Assembly: GCF_023502425.1 (NCBI RefSeq)
Contig: NZ_JAMFMA010000005.1
Coordinates: 44,338 to 108,337 of the forward strand
Length of the DNA: 64,000 nucleotides
Reading direction: 5' to 3'
Source of the DNA: Flagellimonas spongiicola
GTDB lineage: Bacteria > Bacteroidota > Bacteroidia > Flavobacteriales > Flavobacteriaceae
In this document: positions 34,671 through 43,343 of the stretch, piece after piece
Layout of the letters: the number at the start of each line of letters is the position of its first letter
How positions within the stretch are numbered: position 1 is the first letter of the stretch
The notes under the pieces: model-generated
Database searches by the model: none
Seen by the model: the letters and a program-made list of their open reading frames with translations, nothing else
What the model was told of the DNA's origin: nothing
Translations under genes and position numbers: made by a program

Positions 34671-36152
34671 ATGTCCGCACTGCAGATTCTCCTTCTTGTT
34701 GGCGCCTACTTTTTGGTGCTAATGATCATCTCATATTTTACAGGTAGAAACGATAGTAATGCGGATTTTTTCAAGGCAGGCAAGCAATCACCATGGTATT
34801 TGGTTGCTTTTGGGATGGTCGGGGCTTCTTTATCAGGAGTAACCTTTATTTCAGTTCCAGGTTGGGTTGAAGATTCACAATTTGGATATATACAAGTGGT
34901 TTTGGGCTACTTGTTCGGATACTTTGTGGTAGCCTATGTATTGCTACCGCTATATTATCGGATGAATCTTACATCCATCTACGAGTATCTTTTGGAACGC
35001 TTTGGTTCTGTGAGTCACAAGACAGGGGCTTTTTTCTTTTTCGTTTCTAGAGTTTTAGGTGCTGCCTTTAGATTGTATTTGGTGGCCATCGTATTGCAAC
35101 AATTTGTTTTTGATGATCTTGGTGTTCGCTTTGAAATAACAGTGATTCTATCCATAGTGTTGATATGGATCTATACGAACAGAGGCGGAATAAAAACCAT
35201 TGTTTGGACAGATACCTTACAGACCTTGTTTATGATATTGGCCGTTGTGCTTTCCATAATTTTCATCAATAATGAATTGGATTGGAGTTTTGGGGAGTTC
35301 TTGGTTTCAGAAGAACTCAAGGTTTATGATAAATTCCTGTTTACTGATAGTTTTTTGGATAGAAATCATTTTGTCAAATCATTTATTGGAGGAATGTTTG
35401 TGACCATTTGCATGACCGGACTTGATCAAGATATGATGCAAAAGAATCTGACCTGTAAATCACTGAAAGATGCACAAAAGAACATGGTTTCCTTTAGCTT
35501 GGTTTTGGTTTTTGTTACTTTTTTGTTCATGCTGCTTGGAGCCTTATTGTTTATTTATGCAGGCAAAAATGGCATTTCAGTCCCTTTAATGGATGGAAAA
35601 CCCAAAACTGACCTGTTGTTTCCAGAAATTGCATTGAACAGTGGATTGGGACTTACCCTTGCCGTCACCTTTATGCTAGGTTTAATTGCAGCTGCTTACA
35701 GTAGTGCTGATAGTGCGCTAACCTCATTGACCACTTCTTTCTGTGTTGATTTTTTGGATGTGGAAAAAAAAGAAGAAAAAGAACAAAAACGCATACGCAA
35801 ACGGACACACATATGGATGAGTGCCATGCTTGTGGTTGTCATTATATCTTTTAAATATATTCTTAACAGTAATGTAATTGATAGTCTTCTTACCGTAGCC
35901 GGCTACACCTATGGTCCATTATTGGGATTGTTTGCATTCGGTATTTTCACCAAGCATAAGATCCATGATAAGATTTCTTGGTTGGTATGCTGTCTATCTG
36001 TCATTTTGATTTATGTGCTGGCCAATATCCCATCCGATTATTTAGGTGGTTATGTATTAGGTTACGAATTGTTACCATTAAATGGTCTACTAACTTTCTT
36101 TGGCTTATGGTTGATACGACGCAAGGATACTAGTGTTAATATTGCCCAGTAG
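34671..36152 (+). CDS. Sodium:solute symporter (SSS family)
   Basis: The 493-residue membrane protein has about 13 hydrophobic segments and SSS features: [20 protein letters not shown] near the start and [19 protein letters not shown], the conserved sodium-binding segment. The solute is unknown. ATG 34671 is chosen because it precedes the first membrane helix and lies 24 bases beyond the promoter box; nine extra codons upstream are unlikely. The 3' end overlaps the convergent CoA-binding gene by 17 bases. Confidence 0.9.
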   Translation: MSALQILLLVGAYFLVLMIISYFTGRNDSNADFFKAGKQSPWYLVAFGMVGASLSGVTFISVPGWVEDSQFGYIQVVLGYLFGYFVVAYVLLPLYYRMNLTSIYEYLLERFGSVSHKTGAFFFFVSRVLGAAFRLYLVAIVLQQFVFDDLGVRFEITVILSIVLIWIYTNRGGIKTIVWTDTLQTLFMILAVVLSIIFINNELDWSFGEFLVSEELKVYDKFLFTDSFLDRNHFVKSFIGGMFVTICMTGLDQDMMQKNLTCKSLKDAQKNMVSFSLVLVFVTFLFMLLGALLFIYAGKNGISVPLMDGKPKTDLLFPEIALNSGLGLTLAVTFMLGLIAAAYSSADSALTSLTTSFCVDFLDVEKKEEKEQKRIRKRTHIWMSAMLVVVIISFKYILNSNVIDSLLTVAGYTYGPLLGLFAFGIFTKHKIHDKISWLVCCLSVILIYVLANIPSDYLGGYVLGYELLPLNGLLTFFGLWLIRRKDTSVNIAQ

Positions 36153-36495
36153 AAAGTAGCACAAGAGTACAGGCTTCTTCTACTAGAATACCATGCTTTT
36201 TTAATGTTTCCGCAAATTCGTGGTTTTCAGTACCTGGGTTGAAAATGACCCGGCTAGGATTTAAATCAATGATGCTTTGATAAAATTCTTTTTGCCTTGT
36301 AGGATTCATATATAAGGTAATCGTATCTATATTTTGGAATTCATCCAAGTTGGTTTTAACTTGTATTCCAGCAACGGTTCCCTCTCGCATACCAAATGCC
36401 AAGGTTTCTTGATTATTTTTAACTAATCTTCTGATTGCCAAATTGCTGTATCGGGAAGCGTTTAAAGAGGCACCAAAAACAAGGGTCGTAGTCAT
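36136..36495 (-). CDS. CoA-binding domain protein
   Basis: The 119-residue protein has a CoA-binding Rossmann fold ([30 protein letters not shown]) as in YccU and succinyl-CoA ligase alpha subunits. Function is unknown. It overlaps the end of the symporter gene by 17 bases tail to tail, an arrangement that leaves no room for a terminator between them. Confidence 0.88.
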   Translation of the reverse strand: MTTTLVFGASLNASRYSNLAIRRLVKNNQETLAFGMREGTVAGIQVKTNLDEFQNIDTITLYMNPTRQKEFYQSIIDLNPSRVIFNPGTENHEFAETLKKHGILVEEACTLVLLSTGQY

Positions 36496-36841
36496 TTGTT
36501 AATTTATATGTTAAACTGAATTAAAGATTGTAACGATTCAAAAAAAAGGTCGTCTATTGTACATACAAAATTAATCATTGGTAAGTCTGTATTTTTTTAT
36601 AGTTAATGGTTAGTGTTTAGTATAGCTTATCAATGTATAAAGCCCTGGCGTTTCGATTTAAATCGGAAGTCAGGGTTTCTTTTTTCCGTTCGCCAAACTT
36701 TTGTCTTATCAAAAAGAACTGCCTTACAAAGGGTTACAATTTAACGTGCTGTTAAATTATGTTAAACCTGATTTTATCTGTAACAATCTCCAAACAGATT
36801 CGTCTTGTAAGCAACATCAATCAATCAAAAACGAACAACTC
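36496..36841. other. Intergenic region before the TonB-type barrel gene
   Basis: This 346-base stretch contains a weak promoter-like pair on the plus strand (TTG 36557-36559; TAAGTCTG 36582-36589), a terminator-like hairpin at 36639-36685, and a short repeat TTAAC/GTTAA around 36738-36755 in the last 150 bases before the gene. No gene longer than 60 codons with coding character was seen. Confidence 0.5.
36639..36685 (+). terminator. Orphan terminator-like hairpin
   Basis: CCCTG (36643-36647) pairs with CAGGG (36671-36675), extended by AAA/TTT across a bulged G, with an inner perfect palindrome CGATTTAAATCG (36654-36665). A TTTCTTTTTT tract follows. No plus-strand gene ends nearby, so it may end a small RNA or act as an attenuator in the TonB-barrel leader. 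Confidence 0.5.
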
Positions 36842-39298
36842 ATGAGAAGAGTAACTTTGCTTTTTGCACTAGTGCTGTGCATTTTATTACCTGAACAATC
36901 TAGAGCCAATGACCCTGAATCCGAACCACCAATCGGTTCTATCTCTGGTACTGTAATTGACCAAACACTAAATCAGCCTGTTGCCTACGCGGCAATAGTG
37001 GTAAAATCTGAAGATGGTACCGAAACCATTACCGGTGGTATCACTACGGAAAGTGGAACTTTTGAGATCAAAAAACTTCCTGAAGGAAATTTTATTTTAG
37101 AAGTGCAGTATATCGGATACAAAACACATTCCCAAAAACTGGAAATTTCCAAAAACAACAGAAAAGTAAACGTGGGAACCATCAGCTTGGAAGAGGAAAC
37201 AGAAGCCCTGTCTGAGGTAGAAGTTGTGGCGGAACGTACCACAATTGAACAACGTGTGGATAGAAAAGTAATCAACGTAGGAAAGGATCTTACCACCGCT
37301 GGTGCCACAGCATCGGACATCATGAACAACATTCCTTCCCTTAACGTAGATTCTCAAACAGGTGATATCACCATGAGAGGAAACAGTAACGTAAGGGTAA
37401 TGGTAGATGGTAAATTATCCAATGTTCCAGTGGCACAATTGTTAAGACAGATTCCATCCACCTCCATTAAATCCATTGAATTGATCACAAATCCTTCAGC
37501 AAAGTACAATCCTGAAGGGATGAGCGGTCTTATCAATATCGTTCTACACAAAAACGCCAATATTGGTTTCAACGGTAACATTACCACTGGTTTGACCAAA
37601 GGTATTGAAGCCAAATTCAATAGTTCCATCGATTTGAACTACAGAAACGGTAAGTTCAACTTTTATGGAAACTATGGTAACAATATTGGAAAATATGTAA
37701 ACGATGGTACCATTCTTCGTTTGGACGAAAACTCGCTGCAATCCTTTGATTTCTTCAACAATAACAAATCACATTTGTATAAAGTTGGAGTGGATTTCTA
37801 TTTGAATGACAAGAACACCATCTCAGTTTTCACCAATCAGAACATTTTTGACGGTAAAGGAGAAGGTATCACAGATGTTGATTACCGCAACGATATGTCT
37901 AGAAATGTTACCCAATTCTTTAACGATGTGAGTGAGAATCGCAGTGAGCAGTACAACTTTGATTACAAATTGGACTTCAACAAAGAAGGTCACAATATTG
38001 AATTGGAAATTGATCATAATAGATTTGAAAATGACCAAGATGCCAATTTTAGGACTACCGGGGCAAGTCTTTTCCCGGACTACATGGATTTTGTGGATAC
38101 CGAGCGTACCCAAACCATTGCAAACTTGGATTATGTAAATCCGGTGGACAGCATTTCCAAATTGGAAATTGGTGTTGAATCCAGATTGTTCGAAACCAAT
38201 GTAGATTACAGCTCTACAGGTTTATCATTCAACTCCAATGGGAATTTGATTCCCACACCAAGTACTGAATTTGATTATTCAATGGACATTTACTCCGCTT
38301 ACGTGACATTTTCGCAAAACCGTGAAAAATGGTCCTATCAAGTTGGAGCACGATTGGAAAATGTTGAAGTAAAAGCAGACACCAATCAATTACGCACATT
38401 TACCGATAAGTATACACAGATCTATCCTTCTGCATTCTTGACCTATAGACCTAATGAAAAGGATCAAATCCAGGTAAGTTTCAGTAGACGTGTAGATAGA
38501 CCCGGACTTCAGCAGGTAAATCCGATTCGCGAGTGGGCCACTCCTTTGATTTCTTCCTTTGGAAATCCAAGTTTGGAACCGCAGTTTACCAACTCCTACG
38601 AAGCCAATTACACCAAAAGAATCAAAAACGGTAGTATAACCGGGGGTATTTTCTATAGGACCATTACGGATGAAATCAATCGCGCAGTATTTGTAGATCG
38701 ATTGGATTTCAATAAACTGATTCTCACTTTTGACAATTTTGACAAAACCAATGCCTACGGTTTTGAAGCATCCTTGAATTACAGGCCGGCCAAATGGTGG
38801 AGTATAAACGGTAGTTTTGACTACTACCAACAAACCAACCGGGGTATCACGGAGAGTTTACCAAGTGATATCACAGATCCTACTCCAGACGATATTGTAG
38901 TGGAGGAAGTTGAAGTAGATAACACCGCGTGGAACCTTAGACTGAACAATAGTTTTACAGTGACTAAAAAGTTGACGCTACAGGCATTTGCCTTCTACAG
39001 AGGTCAAAACAGAAATCTACAATTTGAAGTTGACCCGATGTATTTTGTCAACCTAGGTGCGAGGTACACCTTTGCTGAAGGTAAAGGAACGATTAGCCTA
39101 AACTGGAATGACATGTTCAATACCATGCGCTTTGCGTTTGATGGAGACCGTCCTTATGCGCAAGTCGGTGGGTTCAATTGGGAATCCAATAATGTTTATG
39201 CCGGGCTATCTTACCGATTTGGTAGTGGTAAAAACCGTGCGAAACAACGTAAACGAAGAGATAATAATACCAAGCAATCTAGCGGAGGTATACTTTAA
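36842..39298 (+). CDS. TonB-dependent-receptor-like outer-membrane beta-barrel protein
   Basis: The 818-residue protein has a signal peptide (RRVTLLFALVLCILLPEQSRA), a carboxypeptidase-like regulatory domain (ISGTVIDQTLNQPVAYAAIV), a plug-like region (ATASDIMNNIPSLNVD, IKSIELITNPSAKYNPEG) and a long barrel ending LSYRFGSGKNR. This is the outer-membrane beta-barrel family close to TonB receptors, without a SusD partner. Cargo is unknown. ATG 36842 starts the signal peptide; an in-frame ATG/GTG region 141 bases upstream would put 47 polar residues before it. Confidence 0.88.
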   Translation: MRRVTLLFALVLCILLPEQSRANDPESEPPIGSISGTVIDQTLNQPVAYAAIVVKSEDGTETITGGITTESGTFEIKKLPEGNFILEVQYIGYKTHSQKLEISKNNRKVNVGTISLEEETEALSEVEVVAERTTIEQRVDRKVINVGKDLTTAGATASDIMNNIPSLNVDSQTGDITMRGNSNVRVMVDGKLSNVPVAQLLRQIPSTSIKSIELITNPSAKYNPEGMSGLINIVLHKNANIGFNGNITTGLTKGIEAKFNSSIDLNYRNGKFNFYGNYGNNIGKYVNDGTILRLDENSLQSFDFFNNNKSHLYKVGVDFYLNDKNTISVFTNQNIFDGKGEGITDVDYRNDMSRNVTQFFNDVSENRSEQYNFDYKLDFNKEGHNIELEIDHNRFENDQDANFRTTGASLFPDYMDFVDTERTQTIANLDYVNPVDSISKLEIGVESRLFETNVDYSSTGLSFNSNGNLIPTPSTEFDYSMDIYSAYVTFSQNREKWSYQVGARLENVEVKADTNQLRTFTDKYTQIYPSAFLTYRPNEKDQIQVSFSRRVDRPGLQQVNPIREWATPLISSFGNPSLEPQFTNSYEANYTKRIKNGSITGGIFYRTITDEINRAVFVDRLDFNKLILTFDNFDKTNAYGFEASLNYRPAKWWSINGSFDYYQQTNRGITESLPSDITDPTPDDIVVEEVEVDNTAWNLRLNNSFTVTKKLTLQAFAFYRGQNRNLQFEVDPMYFVNLGARYTFAEGKGTISLNWNDMFNTMRFAFDGDRPYAQVGGFNWESNNVYAGLSYRFGSGKNRAKQRKRRDNNTKQSSGGIL

Positions 39299-39359
39299 TA
39301 AAAGTTTGATATGCCTTGACAGAGTGTTGGTTGGTTAGTCTTCAAGGTCTATCATTTAA

Positions 39360-39389
39360 AAACCCCAATTTCAATTGAAATTGGGGTTT
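39360..39389. terminator. Bidirectional terminator between convergent genes
   Basis: A 30-base perfect palindrome, with arm AAACCCCAATTTCAA, is followed by GTTTTTTA on the plus strand and by an A/T-rich tract on the minus strand. It separates the barrel gene from the PNPOx-like gene that converges on it. Confidence 0.85.
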
Positions 39390-39394
39390 GTTTT

Positions 39395-39934
39395 TTATTC
39401 GCCGCTCTTTTCAAAGCCATCTATACTGGAGGTGTTTTTCTTTTTCCAGTATTTTTCCAATCCTTCATCACCTTGACTTTCCGCCCAGTTAAGAAGTCCA
39501 TCGCGCTGTGTTTGATATTCCATTAAAGGCACCCCCATTCCACAAGAGGTCTGCACTCGTTCTACAGCAACATCAATCAGCTGGCGGCTCCCTGAAATAT
39601 CCGGGAATAAATCCTTGTGCCTGTCCCAACCTTCAGAACCAACGTCATATACCTTCGCTGTCCCATAAAGTCGCAAAATGATCGGATCTCCTTGAAACGC
39701 ACAGAACATAATGGTGATCCTATCCTTATGGCTTAAATGGATAGCGGTTTCGTTACCGCTGCCTGTAAGATTTAACCATATCACGCGATTTTGATCAATA
39801 ATTCGAAAGGAATCCAGTCCTTTTGGAGAAAGATTGATACTACCTTGCTCCATGGCGGTGGCCACAAAGAACATTTTTTGGGATTGAATGAACTCCATTA
39901 AGGCTGGAGTCAAGCCCTCGAGCATTCTTCCCAT
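39395..39934 (-). CDS. Pyridoxamine 5'-phosphate oxidase-like FMN-binding protein
   Basis: The 179-residue protein has a split-barrel FMN fold: QKMFFVATAMEQGSINLSPKG, LNLTGSGNETAIHL and DRITIMFCAFQGDPIILRLYG. Proteins of this kind bind FMN or related flavins and are often reductases of unknown substrate rather than true PdxH. It is 1 base after fabH and so co-transcribed with it. ATG 39925 is a second possible start. Confidence 0.82.
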   Translation of the reverse strand: MGRMLEGLTPALMEFIQSQKMFFVATAMEQGSINLSPKGLDSFRIIDQNRVIWLNLTGSGNETAIHLSHKDRITIMFCAFQGDPIILRLYGTAKVYDVGSEGWDRHKDLFPDISGSRQLIDVAVERVQTSCGMGVPLMEYQTQRDGLLNWAESQGDEGLEKYWKKKNTSSIDGFEKSGE

Positions 39935-39935
39935 A

Positions 39936-40943
39936 TTACCACTTGATAATCACACTGCCCCAGGTAAATCCACTTCCAAAAGCAGCCAATACTACCAAAT
40001 CGCCTTCTTTCACTTTACCTTGCTCCCAAGCCTCTGTAAGAGCAATAGGAATAGAAGCTGCAGTAGTGTTTCCGTATTTCATGATATTGTTGAATACCTG
40101 TTCATCCGATAATCCAAATTTCTTCTGGACAAACTGGGAGATACGCAGGTTTGCCTGATGTGGAATCAACATGTTGATATCCTGTGCCCCTAAACTGTTC
40201 TTTTGAAGACCTTCCATGATGACCTCGCTAAATCGAACCACGGCATTTTTAAACACAAACTGACCATTCATATAAGGAAAATACGAGGTGTCTTCAGGAT
40301 CTTTATCATCAATTATGTCAGTTACCCATCGTTTTCCCATTCCTGGTGCAATCAGAGATAGTTCCTCTGCATGCTGACCTTCTGAATGCAAATGTGATGA
40401 GAGAATCCCTCTGGAGGTATCTTCTTCACGTGATAGAACCGCGGCCCCGGCTCCATCTCCAAATATTACAGATACGCCCCTACCACGGGTTGTCATATCC
40501 AAGCCATGGGAATGCAATTCGGAACCAATGACAAGAACGTTTTTGTACATTCCACTCTTTATATATTGGTCCGCAACAGACACGCCATATACAAAACCAG
40601 AACATTGATTTCTTACGTCCAAAGCCCCAACGGTTTTAATTCCTAGGTCGCGCTGCACCAAAACCCCCGGTCCAGGAAAGTAATAGTCTGGACTTAGTGT
40701 GGCAAAAACTATAAAATCTATCTCATCCTTATCTATACCAGCGCGTTCAATGGCAATTTTGGCGGCTTTAACCCCCATGGAAGTAGTGGTATCTGTACCT
40801 TTAACAACGTGTCTTCGTTCCTTGATACCCGTGCGTTCCTGAATCCATTCGTCACTTGTCTCCATCACTTTGGATAGATCATCATTGGTCACAACATTTT
40901 CTGGAACATAATACCCGAGTCCAGTTATTTTTGAATTGTACAT
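39936..40943 (-). CDS. fabH: 3-oxoacyl-ACP synthase III
   Basis: The 335-residue enzyme starts fatty-acid synthesis by condensing acyl-CoA with malonyl-ACP. The catalytic triad is recognisable: Cys114 in RNQCSGF, His in IPHQANLRI and Asn in YGNTTAASIP. Length is normal. It shares an operon with the PNPOx-like gene. Other FabH copies may exist outside the window. Confidence 0.93.
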   Translation of the reverse strand: MYNSKITGLGYYVPENVVTNDDLSKVMETSDEWIQERTGIKERRHVVKGTDTTTSMGVKAAKIAIERAGIDKDEIDFIVFATLSPDYYFPGPGVLVQRDLGIKTVGALDVRNQCSGFVYGVSVADQYIKSGMYKNVLVIGSELHSHGLDMTTRGRGVSVIFGDGAGAAVLSREEDTSRGILSSHLHSEGQHAEELSLIAPGMGKRWVTDIIDDKDPEDTSYFPYMNGQFVFKNAVVRFSEVIMEGLQKNSLGAQDINMLIPHQANLRISQFVQKKFGLSDEQVFNNIMKYGNTTAASIPIALTEAWEQGKVKEGDLVVLAAFGSGFTWGSVIIKW

Positions 40944-41036
40944 AAAGTATTCTTTGCGGTTAGGGTCATAATAGCCGAAACCATTTCATGGCAAAGTAAA
41001 AAATATATTCAAAGTAGTAGGTATATCACTTGAATT

Positions 41037-42347
41037 TTAGTCAACGTACTTTTTAAAGTGGTTGACCTGTACTTTGGCCTTTAGGTCGTGCAGTAAATTA
41101 TACAAGCCGAAAAAGGTCCTGTTCATATACAGAAAGTGCTTGGAACCCCTGTTCCCGTTCATTTTACGTATTTGTTCATCCTTGGAATAACGTTCGCTTA
41201 AATCCGCGATTTTGGACCAAAAGACTTCATCACCAAAATCAAATTCCTCCTTATGGAATGGGGAAGTGAATAAGCTCAACATCTCTTTGAAAAGGGCCTT
41301 GAAAAATTCCAATTCTTGCTCCGAATCTGTAGGAGTCAAGATTTCCAAGTCATATAATTTTTCCATGAAAACAGCATTATTGTTGATGTTTTCTTCTTTG
41401 GCCAATTCAAAATAGGGTGTGTAAAATTCATCTGGAATTTGCTTGATACATCCAAAATCAATGGCAATTAGCGTGTTTTGCTCACTTACCAAAAAATTAC
41501 CTGGGTGCGGGTCGGCATGCACCTTACGTAAATGGTGTATTTGGAACATATAGAAATCCCATAAGGCCTGACCCAATTTGTTTCCCAGTTGAGTGTCAAA
41601 CGGCTGCGCGGTAAATTCACTTAGATGCTTACCCTTCATCCAGTCCATAGTAAGAATGCGCTCGCTAGACAATTCTGGATAGTAAATTGGAAATGCCATA
41701 TTTGGAATCACGGTACAAGCTTCTGTGATTTCCTTACTTTGCTCCAATTCCAAAATATAGTTGGTCTCCTCTATCAACTTGTTTTCGACCTCTTTGAAAT
41801 ATTTTTCGGAATCCTTGCCTTTTAGGTTGAACATTTTAATTGCAATGGGTTTTACCAAAGCCAAATCGCTACTTATACTTTCAGCAACTCCAGGGTATTG
41901 GATTTTGACCGCTAGTTCCTTGCCATTTTTGGTAGCCTTATGCACTTGTCCTATGCTGGCGGCATTAATCGAATTACGTTCAAAATGATCATAAACTTCT
42001 TCAGGATATTGATTCAAATACCTTTTAAAGGTCTTACGAACCAAAGGTGCGGATAAAGGTGGTACGGAGAATTGAGAAAGCGAAAATTTATCTACATATG
42101 CCCTAGGCAATAGATTTTTCTCCATGCTCAGCATTTGGGCAACTTTCAACGCGCTTCCCTTTAAACTTTTTAGACCATCATAAATATCAGCAGCATTGTT
42201 TTCATCGAGCTCTTCCTTCGCATTCTCGGAATTGACCAACTTTTTCCCATAATATTTCACATAGTTCCCTCCTATCTTTACACCGGTTTTAACCAATTTC
42301 CCGGCACGTTCCATCTTTCCCGTTGGGATACTATCTAATGTCTTCAT
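41037..42347 (-). CDS. AarF/ABC1/UbiB kinase-like protein
   Basis: The 436-residue protein is an atypical kinase of the UbiB/ABC1 family. It has LKGSALKVAQMLSME (family KxGQ-like motif), ELAVKIQYPGV (nucleotide-binding Lys) and KVHADPHPGNF (catalytic loop). Members support quinone or isoprenoid lipid metabolism. The ATG at 42347 lies 6 bases beyond the tetR stop; the in-frame TTG at 42353 is less likely. Confidence 0.88.
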   Translation of the reverse strand: MKTLDSIPTGKMERAGKLVKTGVKIGGNYVKYYGKKLVNSENAKEELDENNAADIYDGLKSLKGSALKVAQMLSMEKNLLPRAYVDKFSLSQFSVPPLSAPLVRKTFKRYLNQYPEEVYDHFERNSINAASIGQVHKATKNGKELAVKIQYPGVAESISSDLALVKPIAIKMFNLKGKDSEKYFKEVENKLIEETNYILELEQSKEITEACTVIPNMAFPIYYPELSSERILTMDWMKGKHLSEFTAQPFDTQLGNKLGQALWDFYMFQIHHLRKVHADPHPGNFLVSEQNTLIAIDFGCIKQIPDEFYTPYFELAKEENINNNAVFMEKLYDLEILTPTDSEQELEFFKALFKEMLSLFTSPFHKEEFDFGDEVFWSKIADLSERYSKDEQIRKMNGNRGSKHFLYMNRTFFGLYNLLHDLKAKVQVNHFKKYVD

Positions 42348-42353
42348 AGGCAA

Positions 42354-43010
42354 TTATGCAAAGCTTTCTTTGTATAGGAATTTTCCAAGGTCCAAGACCT
42401 TTTCCAGTGGAGTGGTCTCCAAAACTTGAAATATCGTGGTAACTGATTTCTCTATAGCGATATCCGTCTTCTCAAAATCTGGTGAAGAATCATTCATCCA
42501 GAACTTTAGTAAAAACAGAAATTGAACCCATGCTCCTTCGGAAAAAAGCTGCGGGCTATACTTTAGCACTTTAAGGTTTTTGGTTTCGTTTCTTTCTTCA
42601 ATCAATTCGGAGGCAAACGTTTTTATGTTTTTACGTAAACCTTTCAACTGACTTAGCTTTTCCATGCTGTTTTGGTGATCTTGTAGCGTAAAAAGCGCAT
42701 AGCTCCTATTCAATGTCAGTGCCTCAAAAAGTGTGAAGAAAAACGTTAGCATTTTATCCTCGTTGGACATGTCACCAAAGGATTTATTTTTATGCATTAC
42801 CTGAAGTGTATTAGCAAAAAATCGTTCCCAAATTGCTTCCCGTAAGCCTTGAAAAGAGCCAAAGAAACTGTAAAATTCTTCCTCTTCAATCCCCTTTTCC
42901 TTGCAAAACTTGAATACGGATTTGGGCATGGTTTCATGCTCAAGAACGGTTTCCATATACCATTTAACAATAGTGTCTTCTGTAACCTTGGTTTTTGATG
43001 TATTTGCCAT
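42354..43010 (-). CDS. TetR family transcriptional regulator
   Basis: The 218-residue protein has an N-terminal region that fits a divergent TetR helix-turn-helix (residues about 10-50, KSVFKFCKEKGIEEEEFYSFFGSFQGL) and a long helical ligand-binding domain. It directly precedes the AarF-like gene on the same strand and is probably co-transcribed, so control of that operon is likely. The ligand is unknown. A strong hairpin and a small ORF lie upstream. Confidence 0.78.
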   Translation of the reverse strand: MANTSKTKVTEDTIVKWYMETVLEHETMPKSVFKFCKEKGIEEEEFYSFFGSFQGLREAIWERFFANTLQVMHKNKSFGDMSNEDKMLTFFFTLFEALTLNRSYALFTLQDHQNSMEKLSQLKGLRKNIKTFASELIEERNETKNLKVLKYSPQLFSEGAWVQFLFLLKFWMNDSSPDFEKTDIAIEKSVTTIFQVLETTPLEKVLDLGKFLYKESFA

Positions 43011-43027
43011 TTTGTCAACTGTTTATA

Positions 43028-43035
43028 CAAAAATA
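43028..43035 (-). promoter_or_regulatory. Candidate -7 box of tetR
   Basis: TATTTTTG on the minus strand fits TAnnTTTG and is 17 bases before the ATG of the TetR gene. It offers a start independent of the small transcript upstream, which ends at 43083. Confidence 0.4.
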
Positions 43036-43082
43036 CGACCCAATAAAATGCGAAATAGTTAAGCTATCTTAATTTTTTATAG

Positions 43083-43112
43083 AAAACGCGCTATCCTCCG
43101 ATAGCGCGTTTT
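43083..43112 (-). terminator. Strong terminator upstream of tetR
   Basis: AAAACGCGCTATC (43083-43095) pairs perfectly with GATAGCGCGTTTT (43100-43112) around a CTCC loop, a 13-bp stem. On the minus strand TTTT and an A/T-rich tract follow. It ends no annotated gene, but stands 28 bases beyond the stop of the 11-codon ORF. Confidence 0.75.
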
Positions 43113-43140
43113 ACAACAACCTAACCAATAAACAAACTTG

Positions 43141-43176
43141 TTATAGCATGGAATCATCATAGCAATTTTCCCCCAT
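43141..43176 (-). CDS. Possible 11-codon small ORF
   Basis: ATG GGG ... TAA encodes MGENCYDDSML. It starts a few bases after the predicted transcription start of the small transcript, so it would be almost leaderless. No ribosome-binding feature is expected in this phylum. Whether it is translated is unknown; it may be a leader peptide or chance. Confidence 0.25.
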   Translation of the reverse strand: MGENCYDDSML

Positions 43177-43183
43177 AACACTA

Positions 43184-43214
43184 CAAATATACATTTTTGT
43201 TTATCTTTTTCAAA
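43184..43214 (-). promoter_or_regulatory. Perfect Bacteroidota promoter of the small transcript
   Basis: On the minus strand TTTG (43211-43214), 19 bases and TATATTTG (43184-43191) match TTTG-N19-TAnnTTTG with no mismatch, as good as the rpmB promoter. Confidence 0.7.
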
Positions 43215-43271
43215 AAAAGATTAAACAAAGTTATGTTAAAGTTTGTTTTAAAGCGTCATTGCTAGTAAAAA

Positions 43272-43285
43272 TGTCAGTTTGTCAG
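43272..43285 (+). promoter_or_regulatory. Direct repeat TGTCAG-TT-TGTCAG upstream of htpG
   Basis: Two TGTCAG hexamers, 2 bases apart, lie 58 bases before the htpG start codon, in the range of the core promoter. They may be bound by a heat-shock regulator; this is inferred from position only. Confidence 0.35.
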
Positions 43286-43306
43286 CTTTCTAATTATGGT
43301 ATTTTT

Positions 43307-43326
43307 TTTGCCCATCTATGGGCAAA
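43307..43326 (+). promoter_or_regulatory. Hairpin in the htpG 5' leader
   Basis: TTTGCCCA and TGGGCAAA form an 8-bp stem around TCTA, ending 17 bases before the ATG. It could modulate translation with temperature or stabilise the mRNA; neither is shown. Confidence 0.4.
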
Positions 43327-43343
43327 TGAAAACTATTTAACAA

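Larger units (their letters stand above)
43083..43178 (-). ncRNA. Predicted small transcript of about 95 nt
   Basis: A perfect TTTG-N19-TATATTTG promoter (43184-43214, minus strand) is followed about 6 bases later by a predicted start, an 11-codon ORF (43141-43176), and a 13-bp-stem terminator (43083-43112). The unit therefore looks like a complete small RNA or short mRNA. It could also be an attenuating leader for the tetR-aarF operon downstream. No known RNA family was recognised. Confidence 0.45.
43011..43343. other. Divergent intergenic region between tetR and htpG
   Basis: The 333-base region is listed in detail in separate entries: a tetR -7 box, a terminator, an 11-codon ORF with a perfect promoter on the minus strand, and a direct repeat with a 5' hairpin for htpG on the plus strand. 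A second weak TTAAG-CTAT-CTTAA hairpin with T-run is at 43059-43078. Confidence 0.6.

Noticed and set aside
39360..39389. Operator-like 30-bp palindrome
   Set aside because: It sits between two convergent gene ends and is followed by T-runs, so it is better explained as a terminator.
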